Source: Armatimonadota bacterium
GTDB taxonomy: Bacteria; Armatimonadota; Abditibacteriia; CG2-30-59-28
NCBI GenBank assembly: GCA_016199605.1
Contig: JACQGJ010000015.1
Coordinates: 1 to 9,403 of the forward strand
Length of the DNA: 9,403 nucleotides
Direction: 5' to 3'
The position numbers and the translations under genes were made by a program. This document shows, in pieces, positions 1 to 6,442 of this stretch; within the stretch, counting starts at the first letter, position 1, and each line of letters opens with the position of its first letter. The notes under the pieces were generated by a model, which worked only from the letters and a program-made list of their open reading frames with translations, made no database searches and was not told the DNA's origin.

Positions 1-105
1 CTACGCTTCGCTCCGGCAGCCCCCTCCATGCTGTGTTCTTACCAAAAGACTAAACCAGACATTTCTATCTTGCACAATACCGGACATTTCTAAATTGCGT
101 TGACA
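1..105. mobile_element. Probable terminus of an insertion sequence (only one end in window)
   Basis: The segment carries two 20-bp near-identical direct repeats (54-73 and 79-98) and ends in TTGACA at 100-105, just before the rplU promoter. Read from the inside outward on the other strand it begins TGTCAACGC, a TG...CA-type end. Multiple short terminal repeats close to one tip are typical of IS21-like elements, whose transposase binds them. No transposase reading frame or second end is in the window, so the family and the left limit are inferred. Bases 1-53 show nothing else recognisable. It could instead be a solo remnant or a non-IS repeat. Confidence 0.45.
54..98. repeat. Pair of 20-bp direct repeats, 25-bp period
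   Basis: Copy one at 54-73 (ACCAGACATTTCTATCTTGC) and copy two at 79-98 (ACCGGACATTTCTAAATTGC) match at 17 of 20 positions, with a 5-bp spacer. The arrangement resembles tandem transposase-binding sites at an IS end. It is seen directly in the sequence; the role is inference. Confidence 0.85.
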
Positions 106-120
106 TGACGATTCTCCGAA

Positions 121-149
121 TTGACAAATCCCCGGTTGTCTGGTAGCAT
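121..149 (+). promoter_or_regulatory. Sigma70-type promoter for rplU-rpmA
   Basis: A perfect -35 box TTGACA (121-126), an exact 17-bp spacer, and a -10 box TAGCAT (144-149, 4 of 6 matches) preceded by TGG (141-143), which makes it an extended -10. The predicted start of transcription is near 156, giving a leader of about 30 nt before the rplU start codon, too short for a long L21-type leader structure. It lies about 16 bp downstream of the apparent IS end and is therefore left intact. Confidence 0.7.
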
Positions 150-185
150 GGCGGGGTCGTTGAAATGAGTGGAGGACTGCGCAGG

Positions 186-497
186 ATGCATGCTGTAATC
201 AGAACCGGGGGTAAACAATACCGGGTGGAAGAGAATTCAGTCGTTGAGGTGGAGAAACTGCCTCTATCAGTAGGCGAACCGTTTGAGACCGACCAGGTTC
301 TGCTGGTTTCGGACGAGAGCGGCGTTCAGGTCGGCACTCCGATGGTTGCCAATGCCCGGGTGCATGGGACCGTGGTGGCTCAAGATAAGCGCCGACGGAT
401 CAGCGGCTTGCGTTTCAAGCCGAAGAAGAACTACCTGAAGCGATACGGACACCGCCAGCCGATCACACGGATTCGCATTGAGAGAATCGAAGCGTAA
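186..497 (+). CDS. rplU: 50S ribosomal protein L21
   Basis: Ribosomal protein L21 is a small beta-rich protein that binds 23S rRNA in the large subunit. The 103-residue product opens MHAVIRTGGKQYRVEE, the family's N-terminal signature (usually MYAVI..GGKQYRV). It ends with the basic rRNA-binding segment containing FKPKKNYLKRYGHRQ and the TRIRIERI strand. The length is normal for bacterial L21. The start at 186 is preferred over an upstream in-frame ATG at 165 because the conserved N-terminus begins there and GGAGGA (171-176) lies 9 bases before it; the upstream start would add seven non-conserved residues. It is followed by rpmA after 72 bp. The small protein often encoded between L21 and L27 in Firmicutes is absent. 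Confidence 0.97.
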   Translation: MHAVIRTGGKQYRVEENSVVEVEKLPLSVGEPFETDQVLLVSDESGVQVGTPMVANARVHGTVVAQDKRRRISGLRFKPKKNYLKRYGHRQPITRIRIERIEA

Positions 498-505
498 GAA
501 GAACT

Positions 506-540
506 CACGCTGCGAGGGCGTGGCTTAGTGACCCTCAGCG
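506..540 (+). promoter_or_regulatory. Mutually exclusive hairpins between rplU and rpmA
   Basis: Two stems share bases and cannot coexist. CACGC (506-510) pairs with GCGTG (518-522) around a 7-nt loop. Alternatively CGCT (508-511) plus GAGGG (514-518) pair with CCCTC (532-536) plus AGCG (537-540), with a 2-nt bulge and a 13-nt loop. No T-run follows, so it is not an intrinsic terminator. It might tune rpmA translation or processing; short stems like these also arise by chance. Confidence 0.25.
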
Positions 541-569
541 GCCGGACGCAATAGCAGGAGTAAGGAACC

Positions 570-839
570 ATGGCACACAAAAAAGGAATGGGAAGCACCC
601 GGAACGGCCGCGATAGCCAAGCCCAGCGTCTTGGCGTGAAGCTGTATGGTGGTCAGTTTGCGCGCACAGGCAACATTATCATACGCCAACGCGGAACGAA
701 GTTTCACCCCGGGAACAACGTCGGGCGCGGAAGGGATGATACCCTTTTTGCCCTCGCGGACGGTATCGTTACCTTCGAAGGCGCCACCCATCGACGCCGG
801 GTCAGCATTTACCCACCTGCGCCGGAATCAACCCCTTAA
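570..839 (+). CDS. rpmA: 50S ribosomal protein L27
   Basis: L27 is a large-subunit protein whose flexible N-terminal tail reaches the peptidyl transferase centre and contacts tRNA. The 89-residue product starts MAHKKGMGSTRNGRDSQAQR and continues with LGVKLYGG, GNIIIRQRGTKFHPGNNVGRG and DDTLFAL, all classic for the family. The N-terminus is the mature AHKK type, with no Firmicutes-style extension needing proteolytic removal. Candidate ribosome-binding sequences are AGGAG (556-560) and AAGGA (562-566). The last 15 or so residues (ATHRRRVSIYPPAPESTP) diverge from common L27 tails but the length is normal. It is co-transcribed with rplU. The stop codon's last base begins a long inverted repeat. 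Confidence 0.97.
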   Translation: MAHKKGMGSTRNGRDSQAQRLGVKLYGGQFARTGNIIIRQRGTKFHPGNNVGRGRDDTLFALADGIVTFEGATHRRRVSIYPPAPESTP

Positions 840-939
840 GAACTCGTCCAGTAATAGACCGGCGTCTTTCCAGTCGCGGCCTGGCCGGATTGCTCGCGAA
901 CGGACGAAAGCACCGCGGAGTTGTTCTTGGACGAGTTCT
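839..939 (+). repeat. Long-range 12-bp inverted repeat after rpmA
   Basis: AGAACTCGTCCA (839-850) is perfectly complementary to TGGACGAGTTCT (928-939), enclosing 77 bases that contain smaller stems: CCAG (870-873) with CTGG (881-884), or CCGGC (859-863) with GCCGG (884-888). The left arm starts at the last base of the rpmA stop codon. No T-run follows the right arm, so a simple intrinsic terminator is unlikely. It could be the closing stem of a structured 3' UTR or small RNA; function unknown. Confidence 0.6.
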
Positions 940-1184
940 AAATCCCCGCAGAACCCCCTTGGAACTTGTCTTATGTTCCGTCCTTCGCGGTCCCTGGGTC
1001 TTCGATAGGGACGGTATTAGCGACGGAGAGCGATGTTCCCTTTGGCGTGTGTCCTCACGTACCCCAGGTCTAACTGCTCAGTGACTCTGGCGGCTCGGAG
1101 AGTTGCCGTCAAAGGAATCCATCACTCACCTGAAAAGCAATCGCAAGAGCGGGATCAGGTCTATCGGGTGTCGAGGTGCCAATT
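840..1184 (+). other. Non-coding gap between rpmA and obg, rich in inverted repeats
   Basis: No frame here gives a protein-like product; the short frames are Arg/Ser/Pro-rich and lack ribosome-binding sites. Besides the 839-939 repeat there are further stems: GGAAC (961-965) with GTTCC (975-979); CCGTCC (978-983) with GGACGG (1009-1014), which competes with GTCCC (990-994) and GGGAC (1008-1012); and CGTG (1046-1049) with CACG (1056-1059). No convincing promoter for obg was found, so obg may be read through from rplU-rpmA or use a weak start in this gap. Confidence 0.5.
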
Positions 1185-2564
1185 GTGTCGGATCATGTCC
1201 GGAATACCCCGTCAGCCACGGAGGGATTCATCGATGAGGTCACCCTTGAGGTTCAGGCGGGTGACGGGGGAAACGGCGCGGCGACATTTCGTCGCGAGAA
1301 GTACGTTCCCCACGGTGGACCCAACGGCGGTTCCGGTGGAAAGGGCGGAGATATCGCCGTTGTCTCTCGGCCCGACATCAAGACCTTGATCGATCTCCGT
1401 TACCATTCTCACTGGAAAGCGCCGCGTGGAGGCAACGGCCAGTCCGGTCACAAACACGGAGCCGACGGAGAAGACAAGGTGATCCACGCTCCTGTCGGGA
1501 CCGTGGTTTACGACGTTGACGCGAACCAGGTCTTGTTCGACTTTACGGAACCAGGTCAGACTTGCGTGGTGGCCTGCGGAGGGAGAGGTGGAAGAGGCAA
1601 CACATGTTTCGTGTCCTCGACGCATCGGGCTCCACGTTTTGCCGAAAAGGGAGAGCCGGGAGACAGACGACGGCTTCGTTTGGTCCTGAAGATCCTTGCG
1701 GACGTGGGGATCATCGGATTGCCCAATGCCGGGAAGTCGACGTTGATCTCTCACATTTCCGCGGCCAAGCCGAAGATAGCGAACTATCCTTTCACCACGC
1801 TCACTCCAAACCTCGGAGCCGTCCGTATCGATTCCGAGACCTCGTTCATCGTCGCTGACATTCCCGGGATTGTCGAAGGAGCGCATGAGGGTCGCGGGCT
1901 GGGACACCAGTTCCTTCGCCACGTTGAGCGCACTCGCGTGCTGGTTCATCTGCTCGACTTCGCCCCCATCGACCAGCGCAATCCTTTGGAGGATTTCGAG
2001 GTCCTGAACCGGGAGCTGGAGTTATTTGATGAAGAGCTGGCCCGGAAGCCCCAGGTCGTTGCCGCCAACAAAATGGATGTGCCGGAGGCCCGAACGAAGT
2101 TGGGGGAGCTGGAACCTGAACTGCGGGCGCGCGGAATCGAGGCGCTGCCCGTGTCTGCAGTGACCGGCGAGGGCTTGCAGGATCTTCTACACCGCGTTCT
2201 CTCGGTGCTGCGATCGACGGAGCCCCCAGCCAAGGCGACCTCGGTTGAGACGAAACGAAAGGTCATCGCTCCCCGGCCTACCCCGCGGCCGCTTCACATC
2301 GACGTCAGCTTCGACTACGGCTACGTTGTCACCGGCGATGCCGTGGAACGCCTGGTGGCCATGACGGACCTGGACAACCCTGAAGCAGTGGCCTACATGG
2401 AGCGGAAGCTGCAGCGGATGGGACTCTACCAAAAGCTGCGCGAGGCGGGAATCGTTGACGGGGACTTCGTGCGGATCGGCACCTTCGTCTCAAACTTTGT
2501 GGACGAAGACAAGGGGTTGGACGTAGAATCAGGCGACAGTAATGAAACGACTCGTCTCAGCTAA
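1185..2564 (+). CDS. obg: Obg-family GTPase (GTPase ObgE/CgtA)
   Basis: Obg is an essential GTPase associated with the 50S subunit, acting in ribosome assembly and stress or cell-cycle control. The 459-residue product has all three domains. The glycine-rich Obg fold spans about 15-170 (AGDGGNGAATFRREKYVP, GGNG, GGRGGRGN). The G domain carries P-loop GLPNAGKST (178-186), switch I TTLTPN (204-209), DIPG (225-228), NKMD (295-298) and SAVTG (324-328). A C-terminal OCT domain covers about 370-440, with a short acidic tail. The start is uncertain: GTG at 1185 has GAGGTG six bases upstream, while GTG at 1176 would use that motif as coding sequence. Either way about 14-17 residues precede the usual Obg N-terminus. 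The gene's end overlaps proB by 23 bp. Confidence 0.95.
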   Translation: MSDHVRNTPSATEGFIDEVTLEVQAGDGGNGAATFRREKYVPHGGPNGGSGGKGGDIAVVSRPDIKTLIDLRYHSHWKAPRGGNGQSGHKHGADGEDKVIHAPVGTVVYDVDANQVLFDFTEPGQTCVVACGGRGGRGNTCFVSSTHRAPRFAEKGEPGDRRRLRLVLKILADVGIIGLPNAGKSTLISHISAAKPKIANYPFTTLTPNLGAVRIDSETSFIVADIPGIVEGAHEGRGLGHQFLRHVERTRVLVHLLDFAPIDQRNPLEDFEVLNRELELFDEELARKPQVVAANKMDVPEARTKLGELEPELRARGIEALPVSAVTGEGLQDLLHRVLSVLRSTEPPAKATSVETKRKVIAPRPTPRPLHIDVSFDYGYVVTGDAVERLVAMTDLDNPEAVAYMERKLQRMGLYQKLREAGIVDGDFVRIGTFVSNFVDEDKGLDVESGDSNETTRLS

Positions 2565-3759
2565 AACCGTTGTTGTCAAAGTAGGCTCCTCCACACTGAC
2601 AACCCCCGAGGGACAGATCGACTCTCGCTACCTCACCCGGCTGGCGGAGCAATTGTCCGAAATCAGACATTCCCGCCGCAATGTCGTGCTGGTAACCTCC
2701 GGGGCGGTTCGAGCGGGCCTTTCCGCTATGGGGCTTGATGGGCTGAAGGCGGGGAGGCGGCTCGATGTCCCAGAAAAGCAAGCCGCGGCAGCGGTCGGAC
2801 AAAGCCTGTTGATGCACACCTACAGCCAGGCGTTCGCCCGGTTTGATCAGAAGGTAGCGCAGATCCTTCTGACTCGGGACGACATGGAGGACCGCGAACG
2901 ATTCCTCAACGCTCGGAACACGCTGCACACTCTGTTTCACCTCGACATCCTCCCCATCGTCAACGAGAACGATTCGGTCGCCGTAGAAGAGATTCAGTTT
3001 GGCGATAACGATACCCTCGCTGCCCTCGTTGCCATCCTGGTGGACGCTGATCTCCTGGTCTTGCTGTCCGACGTTGACGGATTCTACCCCGATTCCCTCC
3101 CGGATAGGCCGGAGGAGGTCAGTCGCACCGGGGCGCCCGTTGCGCAGATTGACCGGATCACTCCGGAGATCGAGAGGCAGGTTAAACGCGTGGTGTCCGA
3201 AGGCGGCACGGGTGGCATGTATACCAAGCTGGAGGCTGCGAGGAAAGTGACGAAGTCAGGAGTGTCGATGGTGATCGCCAATGGTCGCTCCCCGCAAGTG
3301 ATCACACGCCTCCTCGCCGGTGAGCAGATCGGCACGTTCTTCCCCGCTCAAACCGATGACCTGGGGAAAGGCAAGTTGAGCAGCCGCAAGCGGTGGATTG
3401 CTTTTGGTCGCAAGCCGCGAGGAGTCCTTGTTGTGAACGAGGGTGCGCGCCGAAGCATTGTGGAGCGCGGCAAGAGTTTGCTGCCCGTCGGCCTCACCGA
3501 AGTTCACGGTCGCTTTGAGCGTGGAGAGATGGTGAGCATTTCCGAGACCGTCTCCGGGGAGTTTGCTCGCGGCCTGGTGAATTACGGTTCCGACGATCTT
3601 CACCGGATTGCAGGGCTCAAGTCCGCTCAGATTGAGCGAGTCCTGGGCTACCGGGATTTCGATGAGGTCGTACACCGGGACAATCTGGCAAGGACAGACG
3701 TCGCGGACTCGCAGAGCCCGCAGTTGATGGACGCGGAAGGGCGATGTCAAAGAAGCTGA
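2542..3759 (+). CDS. proB: Glutamate 5-kinase with C-terminal PUA domain
   Basis: It phosphorylates L-glutamate to gamma-glutamyl phosphate, the first step of proline synthesis, in the cytosol. The amino-acid kinase domain (about 1-265) shows KVGSS (13-17), VTSGAV (51-56), NENDSV (141-146), FGDNDTLAA (153-161), LLSDVDGFY (174-182) and GGTGGMYTKL (221-230). A PUA domain follows (about 290-370), ending in a YRDFDEVVHRDNL motif typical of ProB C-termini. At 405 residues it is about 35 longer than the E. coli enzyme because of an extra low-complexity tail after residue 382, which runs into the next gene. The ribosome-binding site is weak (AGG about 9 bases upstream) and the start lies inside obg, so translational coupling is likely. 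The partner gene proA is not adjacent. Proline feedback regulation is expected from the family. Confidence 0.95.
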   Translation: MKRLVSAKTVVVKVGSSTLTTPEGQIDSRYLTRLAEQLSEIRHSRRNVVLVTSGAVRAGLSAMGLDGLKAGRRLDVPEKQAAAAVGQSLLMHTYSQAFARFDQKVAQILLTRDDMEDRERFLNARNTLHTLFHLDILPIVNENDSVAVEEIQFGDNDTLAALVAILVDADLLVLLSDVDGFYPDSLPDRPEEVSRTGAPVAQIDRITPEIERQVKRVVSEGGTGGMYTKLEAARKVTKSGVSMVIANGRSPQVITRLLAGEQIGTFFPAQTDDLGKGKLSSRKRWIAFGRKPRGVLVVNEGARRSIVERGKSLLPVGLTEVHGRFERGEMVSISETVSGEFARGLVNYGSDDLHRIAGLKSAQIERVLGYRDFDEVVHRDNLARTDVADSQSPQLMDAEGRCQRS

Positions 3760-4505
3760 TCCTCTACACCGATGGCTCCTCCCGGGGCAACCCCGGCCCC
3801 GCCACGATCGGCGTCGTAATCCGAGGCGTCGACGGTTCCGTCGTCAAAGAACTGTCGGAATCCATCGGCAGCGCGACGAATAACGTCGCTGAATACATGG
3901 CGTTGATCCGAGCGCTGAAAGAGGCCCAGAGTCTCGGCGTCTCCGAGGTGGAAGTGCGCTCTGACAGCGAGTTGCTGGTGCAACAGATGAATGGCGGCTA
4001 TGCAGTTAAGAGCCGCCAGTTGCTCCCCCTCGCCGTACAGGCGCGCTCGCTGATGAACTCCTTTGCACGTGCGACGATCCGTCACGTGCCGCGAGAAGAG
4101 AACTCCCGCGCTGACCAATTGGCGAACGCGGCTCAGGCAGGCAAGACGAAGGCAGACAACAAAGGCTCTCGAACTCCGGAAGTTCGCTCGAAGAAACCAG
4201 GTAAAGCGGCGGCGGAATCGTCGGGATTGCCTCACTATTTCACCGTGCACTCGCTGTCGGACACCTCCCGCGAGCAGATCGAAAGCCTTGTAAGCCGATT
4301 GGTGAGTGACCCTTCGGAGAACGGACCGGATTCCTCCGTCAAGGTCGTGCGCGCAACAGCGGACACGAGAGAAGGCAAACTGATCTGCGAGCTGGAAGCC
4401 GAGAGCAGACAGGCGGTGATTGACTTCCTGATCGAACAGCATCTTGACTTTCAGTGGATGATGCGTGCGGAGATCGTTCGGTCTCCGGGTCCCGTCAGGG
4501 GATGA
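3744..4505 (+). CDS. RNase HI-type ribonuclease with extra C-terminal domain
   Basis: RNase HI enzymes cleave the RNA strand of RNA-DNA hybrids using acidic residues and Mg2+. Residues 1-133 form this domain, of the compact class also seen in mycobacterial RNase H fusions: YTDGSSRGNPGPA with D10, NNVAEY with E50, SDSELLVQQ with D74, and HVPREENSRADQLAN with D124. All four catalytic acids are present. Residues 134-162 are a charged Lys/Arg/Ser linker. Residues 163-247 form a second alpha/beta unit with predicted order strand-helix-strand-strand-helix-strand (YFTVHSL, REQIESLVSRLV, VKVVRATAD, GKLICELEA, RQAVIDFLIEQH, RAEIV). This suggests a ferredoxin-like fold similar in pattern to small DUF3303/DUF4242-type domains; that match is inference. 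The total of 253 residues exceeds the usual length of about 150. The gene overlaps proB by 16 bp and the next gene by 4 bp. Confidence 0.85.
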   Translation: MSKKLILYTDGSSRGNPGPATIGVVIRGVDGSVVKELSESIGSATNNVAEYMALIRALKEAQSLGVSEVEVRSDSELLVQQMNGGYAVKSRQLLPLAVQARSLMNSFARATIRHVPREENSRADQLANAAQAGKTKADNKGSRTPEVRSKKPGKAAAESSGLPHYFTVHSLSDTSREQIESLVSRLVSDPSENGPDSSVKVVRATADTREGKLICELEAESRQAVIDFLIEQHLDFQWMMRAEIVRSPGPVRG

Positions 4506-5347
4506 GTGCAATGACCACTGTGGCGGAGAACTCGGTTCAGGTGTCCCAATCGGAATCGCTCTTTCGCGTTTCCACCGGACCCCTCGTTGTCACTCTCTCC
4601 CGAGAGCATTTCAACCTGTTTCAGAGCGCCCGTCTGAATACCGTCACCATCATCCCCGAAGGAAGCTCGGCTGGCTTTGCGATCATGACTCCCGAGAGGA
4701 AACACTTCGTGTCCAGTCGGGATAGGAACTGCCGGATCGAGGTGGAGAACAGCGGAGAGGTTGCGACGCTGGTGGCCCGCGGCCGACATGTCGCCATGCC
4801 TGGAGGTCGCGGACTCTGCGAGTCCGAGGGGAACCTCCTCAGCTTCCATGCACGGATTTCCTTTTTTGCTGGACAGCGGTACGTGGCGGTAGACTACGAC
4901 GTATCGAACTCCGAGGAGGAAGAGGGAGTCGTCGTCCGTGGGATCGGCTATGCGTTCCGGGTCGCTCTCGGTCTTGTCGAGCAGGGAACGGTCTGGACGG
5001 CTGAAGGGGAAGTCCCTCTCACCGAAGAGGGATACAACCTTACTTACGAGAAGCCTCTCACTGGCTCGCCTCCCAACTGGATCGCGTGGCACGGCCCGAA
5101 CGGCGGGCTGGCGATCTCCCTCAGGGATATGGCAAGGCAAGCGCCTGCGGCCTTGCGCGTTCGCCCAACGGGCTTCAGCGTTGGCTTTTACCCGGAGATC
5201 AACGACCCTGGGAGCGCAGTCCCGTACTTGCGGTTAGGGAGGGGAGAGACCCGCAAGCATTCTGCATTGTTCTACTTCCTCACGCCGGAGGAGACCCGCC
5301 GGGAGATCGAAGGGATCTTGCGCGGGTCCTCTCTGCGAACTCGCTGA
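4502..5347 (+). CDS. YetA/PcRGLX-like RIFT-barrel domain protein, function unknown
   Basis: The 281-residue product resembles the N-terminal RIFT-barrel module of YetA and exo-rhamnogalacturonan lyase (PcRGLX)-like proteins. Matching patterns are the opening FRVSTGPLVVTLSREHFNLF (21-40), the strand pair GNLLSFHARISFFAGQRYVAVDYDVSN (110-136), GGLAISLRDM (201-210) and the final RLGRGETRKHSALFYF (244-259). The recognition is from pattern only. The protein lacks the large alpha/alpha-barrel catalytic domain of full-length lyases, so enzyme activity is doubtful and carbohydrate or protein binding is possible. No signal peptide or membrane segment is visible. ATG at 4502 is chosen because it overlaps the upstream TGA as ATGA and has AGGGG just before it; an ATG at 4511 is an alternative, and upstream in-frame starts lie deep in the previous gene. 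Its place in the obg-proB operon is unexplained. Confidence 0.65.
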   Translation: MSAMTTVAENSVQVSQSESLFRVSTGPLVVTLSREHFNLFQSARLNTVTIIPEGSSAGFAIMTPERKHFVSSRDRNCRIEVENSGEVATLVARGRHVAMPGGRGLCESEGNLLSFHARISFFAGQRYVAVDYDVSNSEEEEGVVVRGIGYAFRVALGLVEQGTVWTAEGEVPLTEEGYNLTYEKPLTGSPPNWIAWHGPNGGLAISLRDMARQAPAALRVRPTGFSVGFYPEINDPGSAVPYLRLGRGETRKHSALFYFLTPEETRREIEGILRGSSLRTR

Positions 5348-5352
5348 GTTCG
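5336..5352. terminator. Short hairpin at the convergent gene ends
   Basis: CGAACTC (5336-5342) and GAGTTCG (5346-5352) form a 7-bp stem with a 3-nt loop, overlapping the stop codon of the plus-strand gene. The convergent aroC stop is only 11 bp away. There is no T-run on either side, so this would be at best a weak or bidirectional transcription stop; it is the only hairpin in the convergent junction. Confidence 0.25.
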
Positions 5353-5362
5353 AGTTCTCCAG

Positions 5363-6442
5363 CTAAGAAGCCACCGCTTTCGCCCGGAGGTAGTGATCCA
5401 CCAGCACGAGCGCGACCATGGCTTCCACCATCGGCACGGCGCGGGGGAGCACGCACGGGTCATGGCGCCCGCGGGCTTTCAGCTTAACGTTGCGTCCGCG
5501 TACGTCCACGGTGTCCTGTTCCAGCATGATGGTTGCCGTCGGTTTGAAGGCAACCCGCATCACGATGTTCTCCCCGTTGGAGATTCCTCCCTGGATGCCG
5601 CCGGAGAAGTTTGTGCGAGTGCGAACCTTCCCTTGACGCGCGTAGAACGGGTCATTGTGTTGGGAACCCGTCAGCCTGACGCCCGCGAAACCGGAACCGA
5701 TCTCGAAGCCTTTGGAGGCAGGGAGAGACATGACGGCTTTTGCGAGGTCTGCTTCCAGCTTGTCGAACACGGGATCACCCAGGCCCACGGGCACTTTACG
5801 AGCGACACACTCCACGACGCCCCCGAGGGAGTCGCCTTTCTTACGGATTCGCTCGATCAGGGCAATCATCTTCTCCGCGACCGCCGAGTCAGGGCAGCGG
5901 ACGATGTTGTCTTCAACCTGGGGCATCCTCACCGTGTCGGGATCCACCTCCGCCGTCAGGTTCTGAACCTGTTTCACGTAACCTACGATCTCGGTGCCGC
6001 ACTTCTCTTTAAGGATCTTCCTGGCGATCGCACCCGCAGCGACACGACCGATCGTCTCTCGCGCCGAGGCGCGCCCCCCGCCCTGCCAGTTTCGGACCCC
6101 GTACTTCTTGTCGTAAGTGTAGTCCGCATGAGAGGGCCGGTACTTGTCTTTGAAATCCTCGTAGGCTTCCGGTCGGGCGTCCTCATTCCACACAAGAATC
6201 GAGATAGGTGTGCCGAGGGTCTTCCCCTCGAAGACGCCGGAGAGAAGGTGTGCCGTGTCGCTCTCCTTGCGTTGAGTGACGATATGGCTCTGCCCTGGCT
6301 TGCGCCGGTCCAGCTCCTTTTGAATGTCGGCTTCACATACCTCGACCAGCGGAGGACAGCCGTCAATGACGACACCGACGCCTCCGCCGTGCGATTCGCC
6401 CCAGGTAGTGATTCTGAAAATGTGTCCGAACGTGTTGCCCAT
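5363..6442 (-). CDS. aroC: Chorismate synthase
   Basis: It converts 5-enolpyruvylshikimate 3-phosphate to chorismate, the last step of the shikimate pathway and branch point to aromatic amino acids and folate, using reduced FMN. The 359-residue length is standard. All three family signatures are present: GESHGGGVGVVIDG at 15-28 with the invariant His18, YRPSHADYTYDKKYGVR at 101-117 with His105, GGGRASARET at 121-130, and GRHDPCVLPRAVPMVEAM at 325-342 with Asp328. No flavin-reductase domain is fused, so it is the monofunctional type needing an external source of reduced flavin. It is transcribed convergently to the obg block, stops 15 bp from it, and has its own promoter. Confidence 0.98.
   Translation of the reverse strand: MGNTFGHIFRITTWGESHGGGVGVVIDGCPPLVEVCEADIQKELDRRKPGQSHIVTQRKESDTAHLLSGVFEGKTLGTPISILVWNEDARPEAYEDFKDKYRPSHADYTYDKKYGVRNWQGGGRASARETIGRVAAGAIARKILKEKCGTEIVGYVKQVQNLTAEVDPDTVRMPQVEDNIVRCPDSAVAEKMIALIERIRKKGDSLGGVVECVARKVPVGLGDPVFDKLEADLAKAVMSLPASKGFEIGSGFAGVRLTGSQHNDPFYARQGKVRTRTNFSGGIQGGISNGENIVMRVAFKPTATIMLEQDTVDVRGRNVKLKARGRHDPCVLPRAVPMVEAMVALVLVDHYLRAKAVAS

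Noticed and set aside
100..125. TTGACA at the IS tip as the -35 of a hybrid promoter reading into rplU
   Set aside because: No -10-like hexamer lies 16-18 bp downstream; the second TTGACA at 121 has a much better partner.
1212..1949. 245-codon minus-strand frame opposite obg
   Set aside because: Shadow of the clearly identified Obg GTPase; no family features of its own.
3747..4511. 254-codon minus-strand frame spanning the RNase H gene
   Set aside because: Shadow frame; the plus strand carries intact RNase HI catalytic motifs and operon overlaps.
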